Below, piece after piece: positions 12,580 to 27,196 of a stretch of DNA of 64,000 bases. This stretch comes from Nipponacmea schrenckii (Eukaryota; Mollusca; Gastropoda; Lottiidae), in assembly GCA_030562195.1 (NCBI GenBank), contig JAUJPP010000012.1:5456001-5520000 (forward strand), read 5' to 3'. The translations under genes and the position numbers were made by a program. Below the pieces are notes generated by a model. It was not told where the DNA came from, ran no database searches, and saw only the letters and a list, made by a program, of their open reading frames with translations. The number at the start of each line of letters is the position of its first letter. Positions within the stretch are counted from its first letter, which is position 1.

Positions 12580-14975
12580 AATATATTGTATATTTCAGGA
12601 TTGAAAAAAATGTATTCTTTCAGTTCGATTAGCTTGGTGCGGATATTTGTAACATATGTAACATTAATTATGTAAATGTATGGTTATTGTGTAATGTTTT
12701 GTACAGAATGTAAAATGTTTACAATATAATAAATAAAATTTAAAAAAAAAAAAAAAAGACAAAAAAAAGATCTCATCATTATACACGATCACAGCAAATT
12801 TCATTCAAATCCAACTAACACTGTAGTCTCTATCGGGTTCACAAGCAATTGTGGACGGACTGACGGACCGACGGATGGACGGACGGACAGGGGTGACGAC
12901 AAATATACGCCCACATTATCGTATGAAAAGGGAAGTAACTCTAACATATGGTTTCCCCGCGTCCTTGACGTCAACTCTTAAAATGACCTTAACATAGTCA
13001 GGCAATGTATGATACTTAAATTCACGGAAAACCGTGAAAAAGCATATGATTTTAAATGAATACTCCAATACTCACAAAATATTCAACGAAAATAAATCAT
13101 ATTAATATTTGTTTGTATACACCGTAGAATGATTGCCATAGCGCGCTTGCGCACGGATGTTTTAGCGCTGAATTCTCAGACGCTTTGATTCTCTGAGTGG
13201 AATCGTCGCTTGCTCTTTTTTTTGTAGAATTCCGAATATAGTTTTATTGACACTTTTTGAAAATTCAAGTGTGGGATACATATTTATTTAACCAATAGTC
13301 AATATTAAACATGAGCCGTAGGACTAGTGTATTCTTACACCTATTATCCCTTTAAGATTTGAAACATTTTCTTCTAAACTGTTCTTAGAAACAAATCTAT
13401 AGATCTTTTTCCCAATCAATTTAAAAAAATAACCAACTTCTTATATGGAGTCAAAAATAACCATACAAATATATCATTTCAACATGATGTATTGTACATA
13501 TTAAAATTTTGTAATAGGACGGGGATTATATAGGCGTTACCTTTTCATACCTGTTTTTTTTAATACGAGTTTCCTCGCTTTCTCGTAGACGAAAAGTCGG
13601 GAGTCGATATGCCCACAGTCGGCTCCCATACACAAGTAAGAAGCGCCACTTAACCCAGATTAATAGTTAGGGGAAATTTTAAAGTCTCCTTGCTGATTCT
13701 AAATTCCCAAACTCTTAGTATTAGGTTAAAAAAGACTTAAAATTTAGACTATTTTTGCGTTAAAGGCTTTGGGAGTAACAACGAATGAATTTTATAAAAA
13801 AAACTTTATGTTTACAGTTATTTTAGTAAATCGTATGAACAATATTGTTGTCAAAAAATTGATAACATTCAATTATTGACACTCATGCCCATGAATTCCA
13901 AAGCAATATATATACCACTTTATTTCCTCCAATTATGAAGATTTTACAGATAATACACATATAAAGTAATTAAATAAACAATGAATTAGTATTTAGTTAT
14001 TGGCACTGTAAAGAACATCGATTTCGTTGGAAATACGCTTGTTTAAAGGAAAGCATTCGAATAATACAAGCGTCTGTTCTTGGAAAGTAGGTTAAAAACA
14101 TCAGGAATAAAGCCACGCCTTTCAAAGATTAGTTCTTCTTATATTTGAGTATTCTGGTAATCACAAGTTGGCGAGGTAGACATGAAGGTTGAAGTTTCAG
14201 TAGCTGTCCAAGACATAATAAATTCTGGGTATCAATGTAAGCTTCAATGGAAAAACCATCCAAGAAGACCGAGGCAAATGTAAGATCGACTTCTAATGTG
14301 TAGAATACGCTTGGATATAAATCTTTGAGATCTCTCTAGTGACATTGATTCTATTGCTTAAAGATTGGACCATAGTTGACACCCGTAGAGTGATATTGGT
14401 AAGATGTATGTTTTAATAAGCTTACTTGTTATTAAAGGATTTAATTCTTTCGATATTTTTGAAAATGATCTGAAAGATCTACAGCAGGGTGCAGTTCTTC
14501 TTATGAATTAAAGAATGAGTTGAGTAAAAGACGTGTAAGGGTAAAACAATGTCAAATAGTGAAATATTATAGATTGTGTCACTGGAACATTTTAAAGACA
14601 AAAATGGAGAACTACGCTTTTGGCTGCTGCGAATGAGAACATACATTTTTACTGCTGTAAACCGGTTAATTAGATCTTGTAGGCCAGAGATACTGTATGT
14701 AATGTCATCAGCATGGGTTGGACATGTGTAGTTCAGACCAAGTACTCTTGCTCCATTGTTTGAATCGGATAGTTGGTCTAGTAATCACGTGATTATTTGT
14801 AAGGACAACTTGTCTACATTCTGAGAATTTCAGATTGATCAGATAATTAGCAACAAAGTTAGAAATTTTAAAAATTTTGGGAAATTTTTGTTCAATTTAT
14901 TTTGGAAAATTTTTAAAAGCACCCAATACATCTTGTTACAATAAACATATTAAAGAAAAATGGAGGTAAATCGAT
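12580..14975. repeat. Direct tandem duplication, copy 2 (about 2,396 bp)
   Basis: Second copy of 10187-12579. I see only a handful of differences: the A-run length near 12745, 'ttcacaga' versus 'ttctcgga' type single changes near 13170, a short insertion near 13675 (GGGGAAATTTTAAAG instead of GTGGAATTTAG), and a few substitutions near 14640 and 14800. It ends at the same 'aaatcgat' and continues into unique sequence 'ccaaaaataagcc'. Confidence 0.9.
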
Positions 14976-16503
<1,528 letters not shown>

Positions 16504-16514
16504 GAATTCTTTGT

Positions 16515-17000
16515 GACAGAGAGCTGGATTCTTGATGGATTTTAACGAAACTTATTGTGAGTATTTGTTAGAACCCAAGGATGAACCCTATTGAAAATGA
16601 GACCAATCTCAAAATATTTAACATGAGTTATTGCCTTTGAGTTGGTTTCTGGATGGATTTTGATGAAATAAGGTGTGAGTGCTTGCAATCACTCAAGGAC
16701 AAAGCCTATTAAGAATCAAACTAATCGAAAACTATTTACTATGACTTATTGGCCTTATTCTTGAACTTTTTGTGGACACGAAAGAGCTGATTTCATGATG
16801 GATTTTGATACTTTGTGTGAGCTTTTGTAATCACCCAATGATGAACCCTGTTAAAAATCAGACAAATCGAAAAATATTACTATGAGTTATTGCCCCTGAT
16901 CTTTAATTCTTTGTGGAGACGATTGAGAGCTGAAATTTATTGTGAGTGTTCCTAATCACCCAAGGATGAACTTTATTTAAAATTCAAGAAAAATCTTTCA
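16515..17000. repeat. Tandem array, same family as 6.3-8.2 kb, reverse orientation
   Basis: About four copies of a unit with 'gatggattttgatgaaat', 'gtgagtgcttgtaatcacccaaggatgaaccctattgaaaat' (shortened) and 'atgagttattgcc', at 16530, 16650, 16790 and 16920. These are reverse complements of the phrases in the 6.3-8.2 kb array. Confidence 0.6.
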
Positions 17001-17475
17001 TTTACCGATAATGCTTGTCAACCTCCCAGACAAATTGGCTGCCATTATAAATTGGGGCGTATTACGATGGCCATCGCTATTTTTTTTAATTTACATTAAC
17101 ATAAGTGAACAATATTAGATTACCAATGTGGACAATTTAAGAATTTAATGAGCCAATAGATTGTGAAATATATAGGGTCTATAAGTAATATAAACTATAA
17201 ATCATTATCAATAGTCTATTAAAATGTATTTCAATATTAACTTGATAACGCTTGTTTAGTTTAGTTTACTGGCTTAAACGAAGAGACGATCAATATTCTT
17301 GAATATGTAGGGGGGGGGGGATTCCGTCAGTCATTTCCAGTCTTTGTTTAGGTCTAGTGAAATGGCCCTAACAGTGTACTCAAAATCATTTTTATCGGTT
17401 CTAAGTAATATTTTGACCAGAACCCTGCTACATTCGTCACATTTTCCAACGTATCAGTTTGAGTATAGATTGAAT

Positions 17476-17568
17476 ATGAACCTCTTTGCTGTTATAATAT
17501 CTATAACAAGCATTCTCTTCATTGCCGGTTGGGCCGATGAAACGGGTTATTGCTTCAATGATACCTGA
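17476..17568 (+). CDS. Very small secreted-type ORF (30 codons), doubtful
   Basis: An ATG at 17476 opens a 30-residue frame: MNLFAVIISITSILFIAGWA followed by DETGYCFNDT and a stop. The first 20 residues have the build of a signal peptide with a possible cleavage after the final alanine. The mature part would be only ten residues, and there is no splice donor before the stop. It may be chance; no family is recognised. Confidence 0.15.
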   Translation: MNLFAVIISITSILFIAGWADETGYCFNDT

Positions 17569-18911
17569 ATTACAGAGTAATGTTCAAATGTATGTAAGAA
17601 AACATGTTCATGTATATCCAATACCTATCTGTGCCATCCCTTAATCAAATAGAGTCTATTTATACACCCTTCCCCCTTTTGGTGATTAAAGAATTTTTAC
17701 AGAAAGAACAATGTACTTTAGTTTCACCAGGAACAATTACATTTCTATTTTACAAGGATAACAACTTAGGTTCACAAGTCCGCCGTGACAGGGATCCTGT
17801 CTACCAGCTGGTCCTTGGCCAAACCTCTTGGAATTTATCTTTCCCGGATTATCCGTACCCATTTACAGCTGGGTAGACTGGAATTGTGAGCGAAGATGAC
17901 TTATTCACGGTAATCAGACTTTCACACTCGAGTCGAACAAAATCAATGTATGATCCGGAGTTATGATACAATACAGAATTTGACCGACTGACCAACAAGT
18001 GTTAAATGAAAGTTGTCGGTCAAGTATGATTTAAAGGGAATAAGAAATAGTAAAAGGGGATAATCCATATTGATTTGCGAAAGATGAACTCTTTAACCCG
18101 CTCTCAAACAATTTACCTACTTAATCAATCACATATTAATCTCTATTGATTTGTGTAATCCTGCTGGAACTTATTTCATAATCATATCTACGCTATAACA
18201 CCAAGGTAGGTTAAATGAAATATGACTAGGTCTAGGTCTGCCATTTATCACCAGATGTAACCGATTTGACAATTGTTCTGACCGAAATATATCCTTCGTT
18301 TCGTCTGTTGATGAGCTGCATAGAAACAGTGTCTGGGGTAAAGATTGCATTTTACGAGATCGATCTTGACAATCAACATAAAAAAGCATTTAACTGTTTT
18401 GTCTCGTGGAATATAAATTTCAACCGCCTGAAAAACTAACATTATTCAAAGTTTTATACCGAAAGTATACATTAATTATTTTCCAAACATAATGAGCATA
18501 TTTTCCAGAAAAAACTTTGACAATGATGTTTTCCTTCGTTTATTTTGTAATTGATTAATAAAATAGTGATAATTGAATATGTTTGATTTATAATCAACTA
18601 GAGGACATAGTTATATTGTCATTCTCCCGATTCATTAGCATGATAAAAGCTAAGCTTCACAAAGAATTTATAGAAACAAACATTTATGTGGATTTACATT
18701 TAGTTATTGATTCATAGATTGACGACTCCACTTCAGTGGTATAACTTCTTATAATAATCTTAGACCGAATACATAACACCAGTCGTTAATCAACATGTTT
18801 TTGTTATAAATTGGGGAAGAAGTGATATCGTTGCTTGGTTAAATAAAAAATAATAATAAGATTCACTTTTTGTTTTGCAGATGGTGTGTCTTCTGAAAAT
18901 ACAATCCTAAA

Positions 18912-21642
18912 ATGTCTAATGTAAAACGACGGCATCATTCCAAGAAACATACAAAGAAGAAATCAGTAGTAGAACCATCGGAGACGCCGTACCATGGTCC
19001 TTATGGAGATCGTCCACTCTCCCACATTGGATATAGGGAAGGGCGACATTTACATCCGGGCAGATTACCAACACCATTAGGAGGTGAACGTGCTGTATCT
19101 TTACGATTATTAGATATAAGTAAAGAAACCGTGGAAAATGTTCAACACCTATCCTCGACATTAAGGAGACTTCAACTTTGTCGTCTGCAGTTACAAAAAA
19201 TTCCAGGATGTCTCGTAGCAAATCTTGTCCATTTGCGGAAATTGGATTTGAGTGAAAACGATCTGGTTGACAATAGTTTTCCAGACTCTATAGCATCTTT
19301 AGAAAGTCTTGTTGAGCTACGTCTAAATAGTAATAAATTGACTAAGTTACCGGTTTTTCTGAAAAAACTGAAAAATCTATCGCGATTAGACCTAGGAAAC
19401 AATAACTTGGAGACTATAGATGACATCAACAAACTACGCAAAATTCAAATATTAGTTTTAGACGGTAATAAACTATCATCTGTGATAAAAGAAATCTCTA
19501 ATCTGACACAATTGGAGATATTAAGTTGCAATAACAATAGGATTACCGATATACCTCACGATGTTCGGCATTTACAATCACTCTCTGATGTTGATATATC
19601 CAACAATCGTCTTAAAGTGCTTAATCCAGAGGTATTCAAATTGCCGAAATTAGACGCATTTAATGCTAGTCAAAATAACATCAGCAAAATTCCATCGTTT
19701 TATGTTCAACTTCATCATAAGAATTGGATATCAGTTTTAGATATATCAAATAATAACTTAACAAAATTTCCAGCCCATTTACTACAGATAACAAATCAGC
19801 TTGATGTGTCCAGCAACGATATTAAAGTGCTTACATGGAACGCAATAAAGAAACTTGACCCAGGAATAGACCAGGAATTGGACGTACGAGACAATCCTAT
19901 CTCATATCCCCCATTATCAGTCTGCGAAAGTGGTTTAAAAGCCGTTTGTAAATTTTTTCAAGAAACTAGAATTGATGTCAAAACGTATCAAGGAATTAAA
20001 ATTTTGGTTTTAGGTTCGCATCGTAGTGGAAAGACCAGTTTGGTACAAAGTATTGTTGATCAGCAGTCCAGAGTTACCCGAGATGTTGATGAGGTATCGG
20101 CTGGTATTAATAGTTATGAAACAACCTTCGATTATGATGTGGAAGATGGGTGCCCTGGGAAACAGCTTCACCTCAATATATGGGATTTTTGTGGACACTC
20201 ATTTTATAATTATCCCAATTATGTTTTTTTTGAAGAGTCGGCAATAACTATTTTGACATTCAACATGGCCAATTATCAAGACAATGATTTTTATGAATTG
20301 ATTGGCGCTTGGTTTGATTGGATGATCACAAAAACTAACAAATTGGTAGTCCTTCTGGTAGCTACACATTGTGATCTCGTTCCGACTAAAAAAATTGGGT
20401 TAATATGTGATAGTGTATGTGATCAGTTAAAGTCTCACATGAATCAGGGGAGAAAGTTAATTGAAGATAAAATAAAAAAAATAGAAGAACAAATGTTTAT
20501 TTCTCCAACATTGTCAGAGCAACTAAAATCATACACATTTCTTCTGCGATCCAAATTTTCAGTTCAAACAAATGTTATTGTTACTAGCGCCGCTAAGTAT
20601 AAAGGTTTTGATAAATTGATCAGAGCTATCGAAAGTTTATCAAATGATAGAAAACTATTCCCACTTGTGATGCGTGTAATTCCATCATTTTGGGTAAATA
20701 TAGAAAATTATTTAGAAGACAGAGGTAACTCGATGGTTGTTCCTGTTCTTTCATGGGAAGATTACATAAATGAAGTAACGGTAAAATTTGGAATGAAACA
20801 TATTCTTCGTGATATTACTACTTATCTTCATGAAACGGGAAAGGTCATCTGGTTTGGACACAATAAATATTTGAAAAATTATGTATTTCTGAGACCACAA
20901 TGGTTGTTTGATATTTTGAAACAGATTTACAATCATAATGCGAGTGAAATTATAACATACAACATGGGCGACCAGTTTAAATCTATAAATATTAGTCAAC
21001 CGAAATTTGATCGTCTGAAGAGAGATCTGGTATCGCTAGGAATACTAGATATTGATTTAATGAAAGCATTATCAATACCATACCTTTATTGTGATAATAA
21101 TCTTTCATCGTTGGTTAATAAAACTCTAAATGTGCTTGTGGAGGCTTTTGAAATAGGATACCCGGTGATAAAAAAGCCCAAAGATATGACAGTAACGTTT
21201 ACAGTTGACCAAGAAAGCGATCAAAGTAAACCAAATAAGAAGTTGATTCAGTATCTTATTCCTTGGTTAAGAGGAACAGCCCAACCCGAAACGTCCAGTA
21301 AGAAATGGGAAAGCATTTCTCATAGACGATGTTTGGTAATTCACTATTCTTTCCCAAGGTATTTACCTCCTGGGCTATTTCAGATCATAAGTGTTCGATT
21401 TTATAGGAAGGAGTTTAAATTACGATATGTAGCTCATTGGGCCAATGGACTACATGCTGAACATGAGGGACATCATGTTAGCATACTTGTGGAAGCTGAT
21501 GAAAAGTATAAACCAGGTGGATCCATAAAGTTATCTGTGAGAGATGATACTGATGGAGAAGACGAGGTACCAATTTCAACCATGTGGACTCTTATAATAC
21601 CTCTACTTGATGAAATTGATGATCTATTGAAAGTCTACACAG
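18912..21642 (+). CDS. LRR-Roc-COR (Roco) protein, MFHAS1-like; exon 1 of 3
   Basis: Main exon of a Roco GTPase; the full CDS is join(18912..21642, 21754..21921, 25570..25754), 1027 residues, close to vertebrate MFHAS1 (about 1050). About ten leucine-rich repeats lie at residues 80-310 (LDLSENDL, LRLNSNKL, LDLGNNNL, VDISNNRL, LDISNNNL). The Roc domain follows: P-loop GSHRSGKTSL at about 366-376, the switch DFCGH (DxxG position) near 422 and the base-specificity THCD near 486. The COR region runs about 590-860. No kinase domain is present, as in MFHAS1. A splice acceptor (TTTTGCAG) ends at 18880 and an in-frame TGA at 18894 precedes the ATG, so an upstream untranslated exon is likely. The exon ends in phase 1 at ACAG|GTGAGA. 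Role by family knowledge: GTP-binding scaffold in innate immune or stress signalling. Confidence 0.85.
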
Positions 21643-21753
21643 GTGAGATATACTTTTGCTAATTATAATGATAACAATCAACAAAAGTTTGCTTTAATAA
21701 TTTGATAATTTTAATCACCAATTACATAATGCCCCAATTGTTTCACTCTTCAG

Positions 21754-21921
21754 GTGTTCTGGTCGACAGATTTGTTGGCTGTCCATATTGTAAAGAACCA
21801 TCGTTTGTTGGTGAATGGGCGACCCCAAAAGAGACCCAGGCCGTAAACAGTAAAGTATGTGGTTGCTGTGGTGCAGATGTCGATACTAACCATTTAGTTC
21901 AACCTAAAACGAAAACAAGAG
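21754..21921 (+). CDS. Roco gene exon 2: zinc-ribbon-like segment
   Basis: 168 bp between TTCAG (ending 21753) and a GTAAGA donor at 21922, phase 1 on both sides, encoding residues 911-966. It holds CPYC at 920-923 and CGCC at 946-949, spacing that fits a four-cysteine zinc ribbon after the COR domain. If this splice were not used, exon 1 would end six codons after the donor. The splice sites and cysteines are seen; zinc binding is inferred. Confidence 0.75.
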
Positions 21922-23825
21922 GTAAGAGGACGATCCCTGCTTCATTCTGCGTTTATATAATATATAAGGATCATGTTAATACAGGTACCTTTCTTGGACA
22001 CCTGATTATCACATTGGTTTTACGTTTTATATCACTACATGTAATGAAATATAGATAGCATTCAAATATATTAGTTTAACACACGCTGCATAGACTGGCA
22101 ATGGTTTCAATTAAGAAAAAAAAATAAGCCCTTTGGATATAACCCAATAAAAATGTCACTGACTAAAGGTAACATAACATAAAATAAAATATTTTAGTAA
22201 GAATAAAACGAGTTGGTCAGTTACGACCAGAGCCACAGATGTTAGTAAGTAGGCCTAATGTAATTTCTATTTTTACAGTTATTTATTGACATTAGAATGA
22301 CCCAGTTAACTTTTACCTAACGTAACTAACACTAACCAAGTTGAATATCTTACGGAGATTAAGTTTTATTATCCTGAAGTATAATTAAGTATTTATTATT
22401 TGACAATTAATTCATAATGATTACTAACGGCACTAAATTACCCGAGAGTCTTTCATTTGGCTAAGTATTTTTATGATATAGGCCAGCAGTCAAGGTTTTA
22501 GCCCATTAACTTTCAATAATGTGTGTCTATTAATTTTGCAAACATAATCATAATAAATTTACAGTTCCTTTGCTTAATTTATTTTTTATAAGTAAAGTTT
22601 AGTATATAATACAAGTTACTAACATCAGTATTTGTTCTGTTGATGCCATTTATAACTAATAGTTATTTATGAATAGATTATTCCCTTCTGTTATTTAACA
22701 GTGCGAATATTGATTATTTTTTAAAGGGAAAGTATGCCAAATTTTCATAAACAGAAACGTCGTAAATTTGTAACTGAAAATATTCATAAAATATGCCATT
22801 ACATCCATGTAACCACATTATCAAACTGACTTGTTTTGAATTGTTAATTAAAAATGGAACGTGCTTATTGATCAGTTTGACCTTATTTGGGTGTTTATTC
22901 GAATTTATGAAGGCTCAATATTATTTGTTGAAACCTACAACTGCCCCTACAATATAAAATATCATGTAGTATCAAGTTGAATTGATATGCTATTCACCAG
23001 TCTTGGATTTGTTATACATGTACATGTACCTTCATGTCATACTCGCCCTTTTCTGCGAGTCCGTATATTATGTTATTTTAATTGGATTATCTTATCACAT
23101 CTAATGCAGGATCCGAGTTTATCCGATTTATAAAATAGAAATAAGCCAAAATTTGCAATTTTATTAGAAAAGAGATTTGAAAAACCTTCTTAATATTTTG
23201 AATGGTGAGCAATTGAGTTCTTCTTATAATAGTATTATAATAGTTGAATAAGTGTATTACCGAAAGAGAGACATACTTTTTTCAAATGATTACGGACATT
23301 TTTGAAGTAATCAACATTTACAGAAGACAATTATTGTTCAAATATATTTGCAGCTATTTTTATATTACACTGGACTTGCTAATTAGTAAGCTTAATTCAA
23401 TAGGAATGATTCTGTGGGTAAATAGGTGTTTTGGTTATCTTGAAAAATATAGGCAGTAGATTTAGATCTTAAGTAGAAAAATGTGTATCCATGATGCACA
23501 TTGACAGTTTAATTTAATTTCAACAACAATTCCCATGCCGATATCTGATTTGATAAGTGCCATTGTTATTTCACCCGATTTTCTTAGTGTTAGCTGCCTC
23601 AAGCATAAAATTGTTATTAAGATAGGCGTCTTTCAGCCTTCAGAGTTAAATGTTAGTTGCTACCAGAAGATAACAAAGACTAACATGTTTATAATAATTC
23701 ACAGCTTACACCAGCTCACAAAGGCTTACAATTATACTGCTACTAACAACTAACAATGGTTGAAATTATTGATACAAAACATTAATAATTTTATTTTTAT
23801 ATTTTTTAACCCTACATTCTACCTG
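21922..23825 (+). other. Roco intron 2, 5' part, no gene seen
   Basis: AT-rich intronic sequence with no supported coding frame. The short frames (for example 23244-23459) have no recognisable motif. Confidence 0.6.
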
Positions 23826-23829
23826 CCTT

Positions 23830-25265
23830 TTCAGATCTACAAGTACCAAATATCAGTATCTAAATACCCCACGTCAATTTTACTGGACCACTGGTGGGAC
23901 TAGGCTCTTGTTACTGTTATTACTAGGCTAATTTTATTGGGCCACTTGTTGTATTAGGGTATTGTTACTTGATCACTGGTAGGATTTTGTTACAGTACCA
24001 CTGGTGTTCCTTAGCTATTGTTTATTGGTCGTTTGGTAGAACTGGGTTCTTCTTACTGTGCCACTGGTAGTACAAGGCTACTTTTACTGGACCATTGGAA
24101 GTACTAAAATATTGATGCTAGGCTACCGGTAGTATTGAGCTATTGTTACTGGGAAATGGTGGTACTAGGTTATTATTACCTGACCAATGGTACTGCTGGG
24201 GTATTGTTAATGGGTCATTACCAGTTTTACCAGCGGAACAGTAACAGAAACCTATTACTACCAGTGGCCTAGGAACAAGAGTACTAGTACAACCAATGGC
24301 CCTGTTACAAGAGCTTAGTACTTCTAGTGACCAAGTAACAATAAGCTATTACTAAAAGGGCCCAGTAACAAGAGCCTAGTACTTCAAATGACCCAGTAAC
24401 TACAGCTTATTACTACCACCAGTGGACCAGTGGCCCAGTAACAATAGTCTAATACTACAAGTGGTTCAGTAACATGAGCTTAATACTACCAGTGACCCAT
24501 TAACAATAACCTAATACTACACGTGGCCCAGTTACAATAGCTTTTTACTACAAGAAGTCCACTGAAAATAGGCTAGTACTACCAGTGGCCCGGGACAGTA
24601 GCCCAGTACTACCAATGATCCAGTAATAATAGCCTTCTACTATCAGTAATACGGTAACAAGAGCCCAGTAGTACAAGTGATCCAGTAACAATAAGCTAGC
24701 ACCGCAACAATAGCCTAGTATACCACTGTTCCAGTAACAATAGCCTAGTATTACCAATGACCCAGTAACAATAGCCTAGTACTACTACTGTTCAAGTAAC
24801 AATAGCCTAATACTACCACTGGTCTAGTAACGATAGCCTAGTACTACAAGTTGCACAGAGACATGAGCCTAGTACTAGTAAAATAATAAAGGTAATACCA
24901 GTGGTCTAGAAACAATACTTGGATATTCGATGAAGCTACCAGTAGATCAGAAGGCCCAGTTACAATACCCTGCCATTACACGAGGTCTGGCTACAATTAG
25001 TAGTAGCACTAGCACAATAAAAATACCACGGGGAGAATGTCCAGTAAGAATACCCTGGCTACCATTAACAAGTTAGTAACAATATCCCGGTACTATCATT
25101 GGCATATCCAGGTACTACCGGAGCTCCATTAACAATATAGGGATAAAACAAGTAACGAAAGTCCGGCACTATAAGAGACCTACAAATATTAGCCTGCACT
25201 GTGGTAGCATTGATCTGGTACTGCAGATATGCCGTGAGGTATTTAGGTACTGATATTTGTGAATT
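23830..25265. repeat. Minisatellite with internal orientation switch (intron of Roco gene)
   Basis: Units of about 28-32 bp. From about 23870 to 24220 they read like 'TTACTGGACCACTGGTAGTACTAGGCTATTG'-type pieces (ACTGG, GTAGTACTAGG, CTATTGTTACTGG). From about 24225 to 25240 they read as the reverse complement (CCAGTAACAATAGCC, TAGTACTACCAGTGGCC). The switch lies near 24215-24240 (CCAGTTTTACCAGCGG). There are about 12 units in the first arm and about 30 in the second, all diverged. A transcript could fold back on itself. Confidence 0.85.
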
Positions 25266-25569
25266 ATTATGAGCATGTTAGTCTTTGTTATCAACGGGAA
25301 GGCGCCTTAATTTCTACTCGCGCCAATAGACACTAACAATTACATGCTAGAAACAACTAACAATAGGCGAATAGGGTGTTTATTTTGTAATATCAGATAA
25401 TATATATTATGATATTGTATCAGATTATGCATCCCTGAGGCATCAAGCTAAAACGTCTCTTCATAGAAATGTGTATCTTTCACTAGGCTAAAGGTTTAAT
25501 TTCCAAGTAATTTTTAATCAGAACAATTTCATGGTTCAAAATATCACAATAACATTACTTTAATTTCAG

Positions 25570-25754
25570 ACGCCATTCTTTTAAATATCCGTAGTAAGAA
25601 AGGTAGACGGAGGGATGCTACGGTTGTGGAGCCTATATTGTCATCAAGAAGAATGTTACATAGAAAAAAGCGAGCATCGGTTCCTAACTTATCACCTGGT
25701 CGTACCATATCTAACATTTCTAACAGAAGGAAATCAACAAATGATTTTTGTTAG
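25570..25754 (+). CDS. Roco gene exon 3: basic, serine-rich C-terminus
   Basis: Begins after TTTCAG (ending 25569) and continues the frame as D-AILLNIRSKKGRRRDATVV to a TAG at 25752-25754, giving the last 61 residues. The tail is rich in arginine, lysine and serine (RKKR near the middle), consistent with a membrane-binding or phosphorylated tail. It is separated from exon 2 by a 3.6-kb intron full of minisatellite. It is joined on splice consensus and frame only; a transcript would settle it. Confidence 0.65.
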
Positions 25755-27007
25755 TTTAAGATGAAACATTATTTGAAATATTAACAGTTTAAGACTAATT
25801 TGGTACAATTTTATCATGTTATTTAAGCCGCACTTTTTCATTTGGAGTCGTACCGTTACCGAGGTGGATTTTACAAAGCTGCGAAGTGACCCGAAACAAG
25901 ACAACATTGAAAGTCACCATATTATCTAAAGCAATAGTAGCTTTATGGGACATTACAGCAGTACAAGTCCCTAAGGCCTCTGTCACAGCCATTGCTATAT
26001 TATGCAAAATCATTGTTAAAAAAATAAGCCTTATCTTCAAGGTTAAATGCTCCAGATATTCTACATGTTAAAACAGTTCACTTGTGGTATTTCATTGACA
26101 GATTAGAAATCCGACCTTGGAAAACTGTTGGCTGTCCATGGTAAATTGTGAAAGAATAAGATTTAATGCAATCAAACAAATTTTAACCAGAACTTTAATC
26201 TGAGAATTTATTTTAAAAAAATGCACCTTTAAAATTTGTACAACATTTGGGTCTTGGGAATTGTAATGGCATATATTGTAATTTCACTACACTTCTGAAA
26301 GTATCTTTTTACACCTCTCACATAGGAGCACCATGCCAACACCTTTTTCGCATTTAAAGGAATATTGCCCCATACAATTTAAAAACTAAACCTTCGTCAA
26401 TAAGAGTATATATTACCATGACTATCTACTTTTCTATTAGTCTTCTTTAGTTTTATGGATTTATTGCGTAGTTTTATGGACCATTGCGTAGTTTCAAGGA
26501 TTTATTTGATTATAGAGGGATGAAACTTTAAATTTCTTGATATTACTTGATATGAAACTCATCTGTTCCGTTTGACATTCGGAAAGCTTCATCTTAACAT
26601 CCAGCCTGTTTGGAGGTGGATTTTACTATCGCTTTAATAATGTCGGTTCAAAAAACTTTCTAAGACAGAAAAAGAGAACAGTCCAGTGTTTTTTTTTCAG
26701 AAATGACTGGTTTTATCTGTTATAACGAAAATGTTATACATACTCAGAAAACAGCTTTATAATTACATGGATAACTGCAACATTACCTCAACCCTCAACA
26801 AACACAGGGACAAGTACCTTAATCCGAAAGCTCATGTGATTGTCATACATCGTATATGGCTCTACCAAATCTGTTCTCGTGATAAAGGTTCAAGGTCTGT
26901 TAAGAAAGTCATAGAAACAATGCGGGTATAGGTTCAGGTTGAAAACTCTTTGTATTTGTAAATAGAAACTTCGGCCTCTATTATTGATAAGAAAAGATAA
27001 GAGCTGA
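25755..27007. other. Intergenic, no gene seen
   Basis: No frame with recognisable motifs. Overlapping short frames at 25819-26071 on both strands lack a supported start or splice sites. Confidence 0.55.
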
Positions 27008-27015
27008 TATAAATA
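27008..27015 (+). promoter_or_regulatory. Possible TATA box of first GH128-like gene
   Basis: TATAAATA at 27008 lies 55 bp before the ATG at 27063. The second GH128-like gene has TATAAAT at 53952, also exactly 55 bp before its ATG at 54007. The shared spacing makes this more likely than either alone, but AT-rich sequence produces such motifs easily. Confidence 0.4.
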
Positions 27016-27062
27016 AAGACTATGTTAGGAGGGGTTCAAAGTTGTTGCCGAATACCAACAAC

Positions 27063-27196
27063 ATGATCAAATCAATAACCCTGTTAGTGCTATTATACCC
27101 ATCCATTGTTTTTGCAAGCTCAAAGAAAGGGTTTGGATTATGTGGGGCGCTGTATAAATGTGGTGATACACATGCTCTATCCTCATCAACATGGTG
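27063..27196 (+). CDS. GH128-like secreted glycosidase 1, exon 1 (signal peptide)
   Basis: Encodes residues 1-44 and two bases of codon 45: signal peptide MIKSITLLVLLYPSIVFASS, then SKKGFGLCGALYKCGD and STWW. The donor GTAAGT at 27197 interrupts the second tryptophan codon (phase 2). Exon 2 at 27733 completes it as W and continues YNWHDNF. The same signal-KRGFG-C-WW|YNW layout occurs in the two genes at 54-58 kb. Confidence 0.8.

Noticed and set aside
17604..17876. 90-codon plus-strand frame
   Set aside because: Its second half looks like a decayed interspersed repeat; no start context or conserved motif.
25819..26071. Overlapping frames on both strands, one with a hydrophobic start
   Set aside because: The minus-strand frame lacks an ATG at its start (TTG), has no splice sites that extend it, and matches no known family.
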